A stretch of DNA of 64,000 nucleotides from Azorhizobium sp943371865 (GCF_943371865.1 NZ_CALRWL010000006.1:89808-153807); one strand, 5' to 3'; counted from the stretch's first letter, positions 18,675-27,708 are shown. Translations and numbers: made by a program. Notes: a model not told the origin generated them from the letters alone.

Positions 18675-19636
18675 GCCGGGTGGTCCCGCCGCAGCGGATG
18701 GTGGGTCGCGGCACCGGCCAGGCTGCGACGCCGACCGTTCTGCCCCACCATCTCGGCACCCGGCTCAAGGGCCGCTATGAACTGATCCAGGTGATCGGTC
18801 GCGGCGGCATGAGCACGGTCTATCATGCGGTGGACCACATCCGCCTGCGCGGCCGCGCCGCCCAGCCCCATGTGGCGGTGAAAGTGGCCAGCATGCCAGC
18901 GCCCTATGCCCATGCCGCGCATGAACTGATCCATCGCGAGGCCCAGCGCATGCAGGGCCTGGTGCATCCCAACATCGTGCGGGTGTTCGACAGCGACCAT
19001 CAGGACGACACCCATTTCATGGTGATGGAACTGCTGACCGGGCGGACGCTGGCCACCGTCCTGCCCGAGGGCACCGGCAAGGGCCTGGACTGGCCGCAGG
19101 CGCGGCGGGTGATCACGGGCGTCGCGGCGGCCCTCGCCCACGCCCATGGCGCGGGCGTCATCCACACCGACCTCAAGCCCGGCAACGTGTTCATCAGCGG
19201 CGACGGCACCGTGAAGGTGCTGGACTTCGGCCTGGCCCAGCGCACCGGCGGCGCGGAGGATGCCCACCAGGAAGACGCCACCATCCGCTATCTGGACCTG
19301 GTGGGCGGCCTGACCCCTTCGTTTGCGTCGCCCGAACGCCTGGCCGGGGCCGACCCCACCCCCGGCTGCGATTTGTTTGCTTTCGGCCTGCTGATCTATG
19401 TGGTGCTGTGCGGGGCACACCCGTTCCAGCGGCGAACCTCGCAGGAGGCGCAGAGAATGGGCCTGCAACCGCTGCGGCCGCAGGGCCTTGCGCCGCATCG
19501 CTGGCGGGCGCTGAAGGCGTTGATGGCCTTCGACCCCGCGGCGCGACCGGCCAGTGTGGACGCGTTCATGGCCGGCTTCCTCGGCCCGCGCTTCGGCCCG
19601 CGGGCGCTGTTGAACGTGTTGCGGATGGGAGCCTGA
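18671..19636 (+). CDS. ppkA: PpkA-like Ser/Thr protein kinase, cytoplasmic and short
   Basis: This 321-residue protein is almost only a kinase domain: glycine loop GRGGMSTVY near residue 43, lysine K71 (VAVKVAS), catalytic loop HTDLKPGN with Asp167, and DFG shortly after. The usual HRD arginine is threonine, making it a non-RD kinase. The long periplasmic sensor and membrane helix of Pseudomonas PpkA are missing, so it cannot sense the envelope directly. It presumably phosphorylates Fha. A second kinase lies at 21008-22390. Confidence 0.88.
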   Translation: MSRVVPPQRMVGRGTGQAATPTVLPHHLGTRLKGRYELIQVIGRGGMSTVYHAVDHIRLRGRAAQPHVAVKVASMPAPYAHAAHELIHREAQRMQGLVHPNIVRVFDSDHQDDTHFMVMELLTGRTLATVLPEGTGKGLDWPQARRVITGVAAALAHAHGAGVIHTDLKPGNVFISGDGTVKVLDFGLAQRTGGAEDAHQEDATIRYLDLVGGLTPSFASPERLAGADPTPGCDLFAFGLLIYVVLCGAHPFQRRTSQEAQRMGLQPLRPQGLAPHRWRALKALMAFDPAARPASVDAFMAGFLGPRFGPRALLNVLRMGA

Positions 19637-19640
19637 TGCG

Positions 19641-20234
19641 GTGACGGACCCTGGCGACGATACCCCTCCCGACCTGCCACCCCCGGCGGAGGTTCCGCGC
19701 CCGGAGCGGCGGCAGGCGCTGGCCCGGCTGGACCGGGTGTGCCACGAGATCGCCCGCGGCAATTATGGCAATACCGACGATCTGTTCGCGCTCACCGTCG
19801 ATCCCGACGCCTCCCAGACCATTCGCGAGCTGGCGGAATCCTTCGGCAGCATGCTGGTGCAGGTGGAGGCGCGCGAGTTTCGCCTCAACGGCCTGATCGA
19901 CGACTTGCGCGAGGCGCAGCGGCAGTTGGAAGAAGCCAACCGGCAATTGGCCCGCGAGAATGTGACGCTGACCCAGAAGGTCCAGACGCTGACCATCGAG
20001 ATCGACCGCCAGCGCTTCAAGCGCGAGGTGGGCGAGATCGTCGAGAGCGACTATTTCCAGGACCTTCAGAAACGTGCCCGGACCATGCGCGCCCGCGTCA
20101 AGGGCGTCGGGGGCGCGCAAGACGAGCCCAAGGGCGAGGCGGGCAAGAGCGACGCAAGAACCAGCGACGCATCGACCAGCGACGCACCCAACGAGCCCAC
20201 ACCGAACGGCGAACCGCAGGACGGTCAGTCATGA
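19641..20234 (+). CDS. HAMP-like coiled-coil protein of the T6SS operon, function unknown
   Basis: I do not recognise a named family. The 197-residue protein starts at a GTG four bases after ppkA, with GGGAG upstream. Residues 30-85 resemble a soluble HAMP linker (a RGNYG stretch, then the REL..SFGSMLVQVE pattern). Residues 80-140 form a strong coiled coil, ending in EIVESDYFQDLQKRARTMRAR. The tail is charged and low in complexity, with repeated SDA units. It has no membrane helix. Its stop overlaps the ATPase gene by ATGA, so it is probably that ATPase's partner or adaptor to the kinase. Confidence 0.7.
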   Translation: MTDPGDDTPPDLPPPAEVPRPERRQALARLDRVCHEIARGNYGNTDDLFALTVDPDASQTIRELAESFGSMLVQVEAREFRLNGLIDDLREAQRQLEEANRQLARENVTLTQKVQTLTIEIDRQRFKREVGEIVESDYFQDLQKRARTMRARVKGVGGAQDEPKGEAGKSDARTSDASTSDAPNEPTPNGEPQDGQS

Positions 20235-20998
20235 CGCGTATCGTATCCACCCATTCCTATCGGGGCGGCACCGGCAAATCCAACATCACTGCCAATGTGG
20301 CGGCCCTGCTGGCGGAGCGCGGCCATCGGGTGGGCGTGGTGGATACGGACATCCATTCGCCGGGCATCCATGTGCTGTTCGGCCTGGATCCGTCCGCCAT
20401 CCGCTTCACCCTCAACGACTATCTCTGGGGTCGGTGCGCGGTCGAGGATGCCGCGGTGGACGTGACCGACGCGGCCTTGGGCGACCATTCCCGCAACGGC
20501 ACCGGCAAGGTGCTGCTGGTGCCCTCCTCCATGCGCACCGGCGAGATCGCCCGGGTGCTGAAGGAAGGCTATGAGGTCGATCTGCTCAACGACGGCTTCC
20601 ACGCGCTCTGCGACCGGCTGCGGCTGGATTATCTGCTCATCGACACCCATCCCGGCGTCAATGACGAGACCCTGCTCTCCATCGCCATTTCCGATTGCCT
20701 GCTGCTGGTGCTGCGCCCGGACCATCAGGACTATCAAGGCACCGCGGTGACCCTGGAGCTGGCCCGCCGCCTGGAGGTGCCGCAATTGCTGCTGGTGGTG
20801 AACAAGGCTTTGGCCTCGTTCGACGCCAAGGCGCTGGCCGAGCAGATTTCGCTGGCCTATCGCTCGCCGGTCGCGGCGGTGCTGCCGCTGACGGAAGATC
20901 TGGTACGCCTGGGCAGCGCCGGCGTGCTCAGCGCCCAGATGCCCGACTGCGCCTATGTGACCGGCCTGCGCCGGGTCGTGGATCAGCTGGAATCGTAA
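20231..20998 (+). CDS. MinD/ParA-like P-loop ATPase at the end of the T6SS operon
   Basis: The 255-residue protein has a deviant Walker A, RGGTGKSN, at about residue 11; the first lysine of the usual KGGxxGK is arginine. Switch regions VVDTDIHSPG and LLIDTHPGVND follow, then DHQDYQGTAVTLELARRL. ParA/MinD proteins are membrane- or nucleoid-associated switches that position structures in the cell. It is translationally coupled to the coiled-coil gene and lies last in the operon. A role in placing or counting T6SS machines is my inference. Its stop is nine bases from the end of the convergent kinase gene. Confidence 0.82.
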   Translation: MTRIVSTHSYRGGTGKSNITANVAALLAERGHRVGVVDTDIHSPGIHVLFGLDPSAIRFTLNDYLWGRCAVEDAAVDVTDAALGDHSRNGTGKVLLVPSSMRTGEIARVLKEGYEVDLLNDGFHALCDRLRLDYLLIDTHPGVNDETLLSIAISDCLLLVLRPDHQDYQGTAVTLELARRLEVPQLLLVVNKALASFDAKALAEQISLAYRSPVAAVLPLTEDLVRLGSAGVLSAQMPDCAYVTGLRRVVDQLES

Positions 20999-21007
20999 AG
21001 GTCCCGC

Positions 21008-22390
21008 TCAGAGCTGCCAGTTCGACGCCTGGAGGAAGGCATAGGCATCCGCCAGCCGCTGCTCGGGGTCGAAGGCCAGTGCGGCGCGCAGCGCCGCCTG
21101 CTCCTGTGGCCGCAACTGCGGCAGAGGCTCCGGTGTCAGCCCCTTGGCCAGCGCATCCAGCGCCGAGATGCGGCCAAACGGATGGCGCCCGGTCATCATC
21201 AGATGGATCAGGCAGCCCAGAGCATAGATGTCGTCGCGCGGATCGCGCGGATCGCCCCGCAGGCGCTCGGGGCTGGCATAGACCGGGGTGAGGGCATCCA
21301 GTTGCGAACCATCGAAGCCCCCCTCGTCCCGCGCCGCGCTGGAAATGCCGAAATCCAGGATCTTCAGAGTGCCGTCGGTGCATAGAAACAGATTGGCGGG
21401 CTTGAGGTCCGCATGCACCACGCCGCGCCCATGGGCGAGCGCCAGCCCCGCGCACAATTCCCCCACCGCCCGATAGGCGTCCGGACTGCCGATGAAATCG
21501 AGGGTGCTGTCCTTCAGCACCGCATCCAAAGAGCGGCCTTCCAGCAGTTCCATCACCATGAACACATGGTCGCCGTCGCGATCGAAATCATGCACGGTGA
21601 CGATATTGGGATGGGGCAGGTCCTGGGTGCGGCGGGCCTCCGCCTCCATGGCCCGCAAGGCGTCGGGATGGGCGCGGAAATCTCCCGCCAGCAGTTTCAC
21701 CGCCACATAGGGGCGGCGGGCCTGCGCCTCCAGGCGGCGACGATCCACGGCGCGATAGACCACGCCCATGCCGCCGCGCCCCAATTCCTTGTCCAGCACG
21801 AAGCGCTCGCGCAGCATCTCGCCGATCATGCTGCGTTCGGGCGGCGCCTCCGCCACCGGATAGGCGCGGGCCTCCCCGGCCGCGGCTTTGCGGGCATCAT
21901 GGCGGGTGCGGGCGCCGCGGAACGACGCCAGCGCCGCATCCAGTTGCCGCTGCGGCTCCGGGGGCCGGCTGGGGGCCGCCTTCCGTCGATCCTTATATTG
22001 CCCCACCAGGGCCTGGAGCACCACGGCATCCACCTTGCGCCGCAGATCGTCGTCCGGCGCCGGGGCATCCACCGCGCCGGGCGCGGCGGAACCGGGCCGG
22101 GGCTGAACCGCTTGGGCGCCGGATGCGGGCGGTGCCGCCTCGGCCACCGGCGCCTTCGCCACGTCCTGATAGACCAGCACACCCAGATCGTACGGCAGGC
22201 GCCCCACATCGATGAACGCCTGCAAGCGTTGCGAGAGATGGGCCAGGCCATCCGCGCGACCCTGCACAAGGGCGCGCATATCTTCCACCAGCCCCTCGAA
22301 CGGACGCCGGCCGGTGAGGAAGGTGGTCAGCGCCCCGTCGAATGGATCTGAGCCGGTCGGGCCCGCAGGCGAACGCTCGGAAATGGTCAC
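21008..22390 (-). CDS. Second Ser/Thr protein kinase with a long N-terminal region
   Basis: This 460-residue protein begins at a GTG with GAGGA seven bases before it. The first 190 residues are helical and Ala/Pro-rich with no membrane segment and no known domain. The kinase domain follows: GRGGMGVVY at about 204, K232, catalytic loop HADLKPAN with Asp328 (non-RD again), and DFG at 346-348. The C-terminal lobe ends cleanly. It is last in the hcp-clpV-activator operon, so its level should follow sigma54 control, unlike the other kinase. Targets may be Fha or the activator. Confidence 0.88.
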   Translation of the reverse strand: MTISERSPAGPTGSDPFDGALTTFLTGRRPFEGLVEDMRALVQGRADGLAHLSQRLQAFIDVGRLPYDLGVLVYQDVAKAPVAEAAPPASGAQAVQPRPGSAAPGAVDAPAPDDDLRRKVDAVVLQALVGQYKDRRKAAPSRPPEPQRQLDAALASFRGARTRHDARKAAAGEARAYPVAEAPPERSMIGEMLRERFVLDKELGRGGMGVVYRAVDRRRLEAQARRPYVAVKLLAGDFRAHPDALRAMEAEARRTQDLPHPNIVTVHDFDRDGDHVFMVMELLEGRSLDAVLKDSTLDFIGSPDAYRAVGELCAGLALAHGRGVVHADLKPANLFLCTDGTLKILDFGISSAARDEGGFDGSQLDALTPVYASPERLRGDPRDPRDDIYALGCLIHLMMTGRHPFGRISALDALAKGLTPEPLPQLRPQEQAALRAALAFDPEQRLADAYAFLQASNWQL

Positions 22391-22400
22391 CCTCCCGTCC

Positions 22401-24092
22401 TCACGCCCGCTCCGGTTGCCGGATGGCGTAGCGCTGGACCTTGTCCACCAGACTGCGGCGCGAGATCTTCAGCAGGTCCGCCGCCCGGCTCTGGTTCCAG
22501 CCGGTCTCGCGCAACTGCACCTCGATCAGCGCCGCCTCATAGCATTGCACCATGGCCCGCAGCCCGCCAACCGTCTGCGGATCGGCCGGAGGCACCGGCG
22601 CCGGCACCGCCGGATCGCTCCGCAGTTCCGGCGGCAAATGCCCCAGTTCCAGGCGTCCTTCGTCGCACAGCAGGATGGCGCGTTCCACCACGTTCTTCAG
22701 TTCGCGCACATTGCCGGGAAAACGCCATTTCATCAATGCGTCCAGCACGCCGGGGCTGAGCGCTGGCGGCGTGCGGCCGATGGCCTGGCACGCCCGCCCG
22801 AGAAAATGCTCGATCAGCGCCGGAATATCCGAGGGCCGTTCGCGCAGGGCCGGCAAGGTGATGGGAAACACGCTGAGGCGATAATAGAGATCCTCGCGAA
22901 ACTGCCCGGCGGCGATCTTGGCGGGCAGGTCCGCATTGGTGGCGGCGACGATGCGCACATCGACGATCTCGGTGCGGGTGTCGCCCACCCGGCGCGCCTC
23001 GCCCTGGCCCAGCAGGCGCAGGATCTTGGCCTGCAGGCCCAGCGGCATGTCGCCGATCTCGTCCAGGAACAGCGTGCCGCCATGGGCTTCGTGCACTAGG
23101 CCCTTCTTGTCCGCATGGGCGCCGGAGAACGCCCCCTTGCGATAGCCGAACAATTCGCTCTCCAGCAGGTTTTCCGGCAGCGCGGCGCAATTCTGCACCA
23201 CCAGCGCCTTGCCCTTGCGGGGGCCGAGGCCGTGCAGCAACTTGGCGAACACCTCCTTGCCGGTGCCGGTTTCCCCCAGCAGCAGCACCGGCACCTCGGC
23301 GGGCGCGGCGCGGCGCAGCAAGGCGACCGCGGCCTGGAAGGCCGGGCTGTCGCCAATCACCCCCTCGCCCACGCCGATTTCGCTGCGCAGGCGGGAGTTT
23401 TCCAGCGTCAGGTCCGCATTGGCGCGATCCAACTGGCGGATGAGCTGGCGGTTCTCCTCGAACAGCCGCGCATTGGAGATGGCCACCGCCGCATGGGCGG
23501 CGAAGGCGCGCACGATGCGCTCGAACTGCGGCGTCAGCGCCACCGGCGGGCCGCCGGGCTCGGTGCGGGTGTTGATGAGCTGGAGCACGCCCAGCGTCAC
23601 CCCCTCCAGGCTGCGCAGCGGCAGCACCATGAAGGAGCGGGTGCGGAACGGGCCGCGCGCCTCCTGGCGGTAGAGTTCGGCAAAGTCGAAGCCGCTATAG
23701 GCGCGCACATCGGCGATGTTCACCACCCGGCCGGTGACCGCCGCATAGGCGCTGGGATCTTCCATGTGGAAGCCGCCGCCGGCGCGATAGAGCGCCACCG
23801 GCTGCCCGAGCCCTGCGGCAGCGGGGGCGCCGTCATTCTGCGCCACCATGCAATAGAGCTCGCGCCCGGTGCGGTCGAGCACCAGCACCCGGCCGCCATC
23901 CGCCTGGGTGAGGCGCCGCGCGGAGCTGACCACGGCGCTGATGACGCTCTCCAGCCGCCGCTCGGTGGAGAGGGCGGTGGTGAGCTCGATCAGTTCCTCG
24001 ATCACCCCCAGCGGGTCGCGCACGGAGAGGTCCGGCGGGGACGCCGGGGCCTGGGTCACGTTTGCGGGGCTCACGTTCACGGTGTCCGACAC
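22401..24092 (-). CDS. Sigma54-dependent activator with GAF domain
   Basis: The 563-residue protein has an N-terminal GAF sensor (about 35-205), an AAA+ domain with Walker A GETGTGKE at 273-280, the sigma54 loop as GAFSGA at 320-325 (GAFTGA in most), Walker B LFLDEIGD, and the arginine-finger region FREDLYYRLSVFP. A Fis-type helix-turn-helix (NQSRAADLLKISRRSLV) lies at the C-terminus. It starts at a GTG three bases after clpV. It is the obvious activator of the -24/-12 promoter in front of hcp. The Thr-to-Ser change is conservative. Confidence 0.93.
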   Translation of the reverse strand: MSDTVNVSPANVTQAPASPPDLSVRDPLGVIEELIELTTALSTERRLESVISAVVSSARRLTQADGGRVLVLDRTGRELYCMVAQNDGAPAAAGLGQPVALYRAGGGFHMEDPSAYAAVTGRVVNIADVRAYSGFDFAELYRQEARGPFRTRSFMVLPLRSLEGVTLGVLQLINTRTEPGGPPVALTPQFERIVRAFAAHAAVAISNARLFEENRQLIRQLDRANADLTLENSRLRSEIGVGEGVIGDSPAFQAAVALLRRAAPAEVPVLLLGETGTGKEVFAKLLHGLGPRKGKALVVQNCAALPENLLESELFGYRKGAFSGAHADKKGLVHEAHGGTLFLDEIGDMPLGLQAKILRLLGQGEARRVGDTRTEIVDVRIVAATNADLPAKIAAGQFREDLYYRLSVFPITLPALRERPSDIPALIEHFLGRACQAIGRTPPALSPGVLDALMKWRFPGNVRELKNVVERAILLCDEGRLELGHLPPELRSDPAVPAPVPPADPQTVGGLRAMVQCYEAALIEVQLRETGWNQSRAADLLKISRRSLVDKVQRYAIRQPERA

Positions 24093-24095
24093 CGC

Positions 24096-26849
24096 TCAGG
24101 CATCCTGCCGGATGCCCGGCGCCGCGGTGCGCCCGCCCGCCTCCTCCAGGCGATAGATGAACCGCCCCTCCGCAGTGGTGTCCACATGGATGGCGCTGGC
24201 CTGCTGCTCCCGGCCCATGCCGTGCAGGATTTCGGTGGCGATGTCCGGCAAGAGGGTCTTGTTGACGATGTGATCAATGTTGCGGGCGCCGGTCTCCACA
24301 TCGGTGCAGCGGGCGACGATCTGCGCCACCACCGCATCGGAATAAGCGAACGCCATCTTCTGGCTGTCGCGCAGCCGGCGGCCCACCTTGTCCAGCTTGA
24401 GGCGCACGATCTCGCCCAGAATGTCGCCCAGCAGCGGATAGAACGGCACGATCTGCATGCGCGCCAGCAGGGCCGGCTTGAAGTGCCGCGACAATTGCGG
24501 GCGGATCGCCTCCACCAGCGTGTCGGTGGCGGGGCGCGGGGTCATCTGGCCCATATGGGTCAGGGTATCGGTGGCCAGATTGCTGGTGAGGATGACAATG
24601 GTGTTCTTGAAGTCCACCACCCGGCCCTCGCCATCGGACAACACGCCCTTGTCGAACACCTGGTAGAACAGGTTCATCACTTCCGGATCGGCCTTCTCCA
24701 CCTCGTCCAGCAGCACCACGCTATAGGGCCGCTGGCGCACCGCCTCGGTGAGGATGCCGCCTTCCCCGAAGCCCACATAGCCGGGGGGCGAGCCCACCAG
24801 CTTGGAGACCGTGTGCTTCTCCTGGAACTCCGACATGTTGATGGATATCAGGAAGCGCTCGCCGCCGAACAGCAGGTCCGCCACGGCGGTGGCCAGCTCG
24901 GTCTTGCCCACGCCGGAGGGGCCGACGAACAGGAACACGCCCATGGGCTGGGTGGGGCTGTTGAGGCCCGCCTTGGCGGCGCGCATGCCCTCGTCGATGG
25001 CGGCGATGGCCTGATCCTGGCCCTTGATCCGGCGCTCAAGGTCGCGGGCCAGCGCCAGGATGGAGGCGGCCTCGTCGCGCACCATGTTGCCGGTGGGAAT
25101 GCCGGTCCAATCGGAAATCACCTGCCCCACTGCCTCGGGGGTCACTTCATAGTGCAGCAGCCCGGTGCGGCCCTGGATCGCGGCCAGTTCGGCCACCACC
25201 TGCGCCAGTTCCGCCCGCACTGCGCACGTGGCGTCGTCCGCCGCGCTGTCATCGGCTGGCGCCAGCGGCGCGTCGGTGCCGGGGTCGGCGACGGTGGCGT
25301 CCGAGGCCGGCTCGGGATCAGCCAACGCATTGAGCTGCTGGCGCAGGGCGAGGATGCGGTCCACCAGGGCCTTCTCCCGGCCCCAGCGCACCTCCACCTC
25401 GGCGATCTCGGTGCGCAGATGCGCCACTTCGTCGGCGATCTCCTGGGCGCGGGGATTGTCGCCGCTGCCCAAGGTGTCCTGGTCGCGGGCCAGCGCGGAC
25501 AGCTCGCGCTCCAGCGTGGCGATGCGCCGCTCGCGGCTGTCGAGGGCCTGCGGGCGGTTGGTCAGGCTCAGCTTGACGCGGGCGCAGGCGGTGTCGAGCA
25601 CGTCCACCGCCTTGTCCGGCAACTGGCGGCCGGAGATGTAGCGGGCGGCCAATTGGCTGGCCGCCACCACCGCATCATCGCGCACATAGACATTGTGGCT
25701 GCGCTCATAGATGGGCCGGAGGCCGCGCAGAATGGTGGTGGCCTCCGCCGGGCTGGGCTCGTCCAGCTTCACCACCTGGAACCGCCGCTCCAGGGCGGAA
25801 TCCTTTTCGAAATACTTCTTGTATTCGCTCCAGGTGGTGGCGGCGATGGTGCGCAATTCGCCGCGCGCCAGCGCCGGCTTGAGCAGATTGGCGGCATCTC
25901 CGCCTCCCGCCGCACCGCCCGCGCCCACCATCATGTGGGCCTCGTCGATGAACAAGATGATGGGCGTGGGCGAGGCCTTCACCTCCTCGATGATGCCCTT
26001 GAGCCGGTTCTCGAATTCGCCCTTCACCCCGGCGCCGGCCTGGAGCATGCCCAGATCGATGCCCACCAGTTCCACCTGCCGCAGGAATTCCGGCACGTCG
26101 CCCTGGGCGATCTTGAGCGCGAGGCCCTCCACCACCGCGGTCTTGCCCACGCCCGGCTCGCCGACGCAGATGGGATTGTTCTTCCGGCGACGGCCGAGAA
26201 TATCGATCATCTGCTGGATTTCGCGATCGCGGCAGAACACCGGATCGATCTTGCCCGCCCGCGCCTGGGCGGTGAAATCGGTGGCGAAGCGGGCGAGCAC
26301 GCTGTCGGGATTGCGCGCGCCGTGGCCCGCAGGCCGGCCCGCGGCAGGTCCGGCAGGCGCCGCCGTGGCCACACTCTCGGCCGAGGTGGCCAGGAGGGTG
26401 TGGAACTCGGCCTTGAACCGGGCGCTGGGCACGGCGCGCAGGGTCTCCCACCACTCGGTGAGGCCGAAGCGGTTGCCGTTGGCCAGCACTGCCAGCAGCA
26501 CCGCGCCGGAGCGGGTGGCACCCTGCCCCAGCTCCACCGAGGCCAGCAGCCAGGCATCGGTGAGGATCTCGATCAGCACCGGCGCGAACACCGGGCGGCC
26601 GGGATTACCGGCCTTCATCTCCTCCACCGCGCGCTGCAACTGGCGCTTCAAGGTGGGGGTCTCCACGCCGTAATGGCGCAGGGCAAGGCCCATGTCGCGG
26701 TCGGCATCGTCCACCATGGCCAGGAGGAAGTGCTCGACGCTCACGTCATAATTGCCGCGGCCCACCGCAAGGCCTGCCGCCATCTCCAGCCCGCGCTTGG
26801 TGTAAGGCGACAGGCGATCCAGAAGCGGCTTGAGATCCAGCGACAGCAT
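24096..26849 (-). CDS. clpV: ClpV (TssH), AAA+ unfoldase that recycles the sheath
   Basis: The product has 917 residues: a Clp-N repeat domain, AAA1 with GEPGVGKT at 230-237, a middle coiled-coil domain, and AAA2 with GPSGVGKT at 643-650. It lies between hcp and the activator, and its divergent N-domain (LKPLLDRLSPYTKRGLEMAA) marks it as ClpV rather than housekeeping ClpB. ClpV extracts TssC to dismantle contracted sheaths. The start at 26849 has a GGGGGA ribosome site; an upstream in-frame ATG at 26909 has none and adds basic non-conserved sequence. Confidence 0.95.
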   Translation of the reverse strand: MLSLDLKPLLDRLSPYTKRGLEMAAGLAVGRGNYDVSVEHFLLAMVDDADRDMGLALRHYGVETPTLKRQLQRAVEEMKAGNPGRPVFAPVLIEILTDAWLLASVELGQGATRSGAVLLAVLANGNRFGLTEWWETLRAVPSARFKAEFHTLLATSAESVATAAPAGPAAGRPAGHGARNPDSVLARFATDFTAQARAGKIDPVFCRDREIQQMIDILGRRRKNNPICVGEPGVGKTAVVEGLALKIAQGDVPEFLRQVELVGIDLGMLQAGAGVKGEFENRLKGIIEEVKASPTPIILFIDEAHMMVGAGGAAGGGDAANLLKPALARGELRTIAATTWSEYKKYFEKDSALERRFQVVKLDEPSPAEATTILRGLRPIYERSHNVYVRDDAVVAASQLAARYISGRQLPDKAVDVLDTACARVKLSLTNRPQALDSRERRIATLERELSALARDQDTLGSGDNPRAQEIADEVAHLRTEIAEVEVRWGREKALVDRILALRQQLNALADPEPASDATVADPGTDAPLAPADDSAADDATCAVRAELAQVVAELAAIQGRTGLLHYEVTPEAVGQVISDWTGIPTGNMVRDEAASILALARDLERRIKGQDQAIAAIDEGMRAAKAGLNSPTQPMGVFLFVGPSGVGKTELATAVADLLFGGERFLISINMSEFQEKHTVSKLVGSPPGYVGFGEGGILTEAVRQRPYSVVLLDEVEKADPEVMNLFYQVFDKGVLSDGEGRVVDFKNTIVILTSNLATDTLTHMGQMTPRPATDTLVEAIRPQLSRHFKPALLARMQIVPFYPLLGDILGEIVRLKLDKVGRRLRDSQKMAFAYSDAVVAQIVARCTDVETGARNIDHIVNKTLLPDIATEILHGMGREQQASAIHVDTTAEGRFIYRLEEAGGRTAAPGIRQDA

Positions 26850-26880
26850 GGCAATGTTCCCCCGCACGGGGCCACGCCGT

Positions 26881-26898
26881 CCCGCCGAAATCGGCGGG
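26881..26898 (-). repeat. Perfect dyad in the clpV leader
   Basis: Eight-base arms CCCGCCGA and TCGGCGGG enclose two bases, 32 bases upstream of the clpV start. Read in the clpV direction it would form a stable hairpin just before the ribosome site. It could protect the processed transcript or modulate translation. Confidence 0.4.
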
Positions 26899-27073
26899 CA
26901 CCGGCGCACGGCCCATCACGGGCTGAGAGGCGGAGCCGGGCACGGTTCATCCCCCCTGGCCCGGCGCCGCGATCCCATCAGCCCGCGCGCATGGAAGACA
27001 GGTTCGATGACCTGGAAATGACACCCATGCAATATACTACCGCACTCCCGTACGGCGTGCGGCGGAATGGGAA

Positions 27074-27101
27074 CCCGAGGAAGCGCCTGCGCTCCCTCGG
27101 G
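27074..27101 (-). terminator. Hairpin after hcp, probable partial terminator
   Basis: Thirteen-base arms (CCCGAGGAAGCGC and GCGCTCCCTCGGG, one mismatch, two-base loop) begin 43 bases past the hcp stop. No uridine run follows in the leftward direction, so termination may be incomplete. A hairpin here would give much hcp message and less clpV message, as the cell needs. Confidence 0.55.
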
Positions 27102-27144
27102 CTTGCGGCCGCCGGCTGCGGCGACCGCCATCAGCCAAAGCCGA

Positions 27145-27660
27145 TCAGGTGACGGGCTTGCGCCAATCGTCGGAACCGGAGGTGCCGGCCTTCTCGTGCG
27201 TCCAGGTCACCTTGCGATAGGTGAAGGACCAGTCTTCCATGTGCTGGAGCTGGGCATTTTCGGGCAGCAGGCAGTTGGGGATCATCGCCTTGCCGTCCAC
27301 CAGCACGGCGTCTTCCCACTTGATGGTGTAGTACTTTTCCTGCTGGCCGGTCTTGGACGTGCGCCAGAAGAACAGTTCCACCGTGCTCAGCACTTCGCCG
27401 GTGGCGAGGGCCTGCCACAGCAGCGGCGAGGCCTTGTCCTGATACTTGGTGAAGGTGGCGGGCTGGTGCACGCGCCCGCCGGTCGGCTGGCCCGACTGCG
27501 GATCGCGGGGGATGATCACGTTGCTCAGGAAGCCCTGGACGATGCTCTCGTCCTCATGGCCTTCCTGATAGGAATTGCCCACGCTGTCGGCGGTGAAGGC
27601 GCCCTTGGTGATCAGGCCCTGCTTTTCGCCGGTGATGCTGATGTAAGCGGGAGTCGGCAT
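27145..27660 (-). CDS. hcp: Hcp (TssD), inner-tube protein
   Basis: The 171-residue protein is a typical Hcp: PAYISITGEKQGLITKGAF at the start, a central VHQPATFTKYQDKASPLLWQAL, and YYTIKWEDAVLV. Hcp hexamers stack into the tube expelled with the VgrG tip and can carry small effectors. A GAGGG ribosome site precedes the ATG. It is the first gene of the leftward operon and has its own sigma54 promoter. Confidence 0.96.
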   Translation of the reverse strand: MPTPAYISITGEKQGLITKGAFTADSVGNSYQEGHEDESIVQGFLSNVIIPRDPQSGQPTGGRVHQPATFTKYQDKASPLLWQALATGEVLSTVELFFWRTSKTGQQEKYYTIKWEDAVLVDGKAMIPNCLLPENAQLQHMEDWSFTYRKVTWTHEKAGTSGSDDWRKPVT

Positions 27661-27708
27661 TATGCCCTCGGTCTTGGGTGCCGGCCGGTCGCCGGTGATC
27701 TCCCTTCC

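Larger units (their letters stand above)
26850..27144 (-). other. hcp-clpV intergenic region with hairpins
   Basis: This 295-base leader between hcp and clpV contains two strong dyads (27074-27101 and 26881-26898). No convincing promoter was found: a TATATTGCA stretch resembles the -12 half of a sigma54 element, but its GG is misplaced by one base. The arrangement suggests that clpV is read from the hcp promoter at reduced level through a partial terminator. Confidence 0.45.

Noticed and set aside
24096..26849. Housekeeping ClpB instead of ClpV
   Set aside because: The gene sits directly after hcp and before the T6SS activator, and its N-domain is of the divergent ClpV kind.
23115..27152. 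1345-codon plus-strand frame opposite the sigma54 activator and clpV
   Set aside because: Antisense shadow; both minus-strand genes have full AAA+ motif sets.
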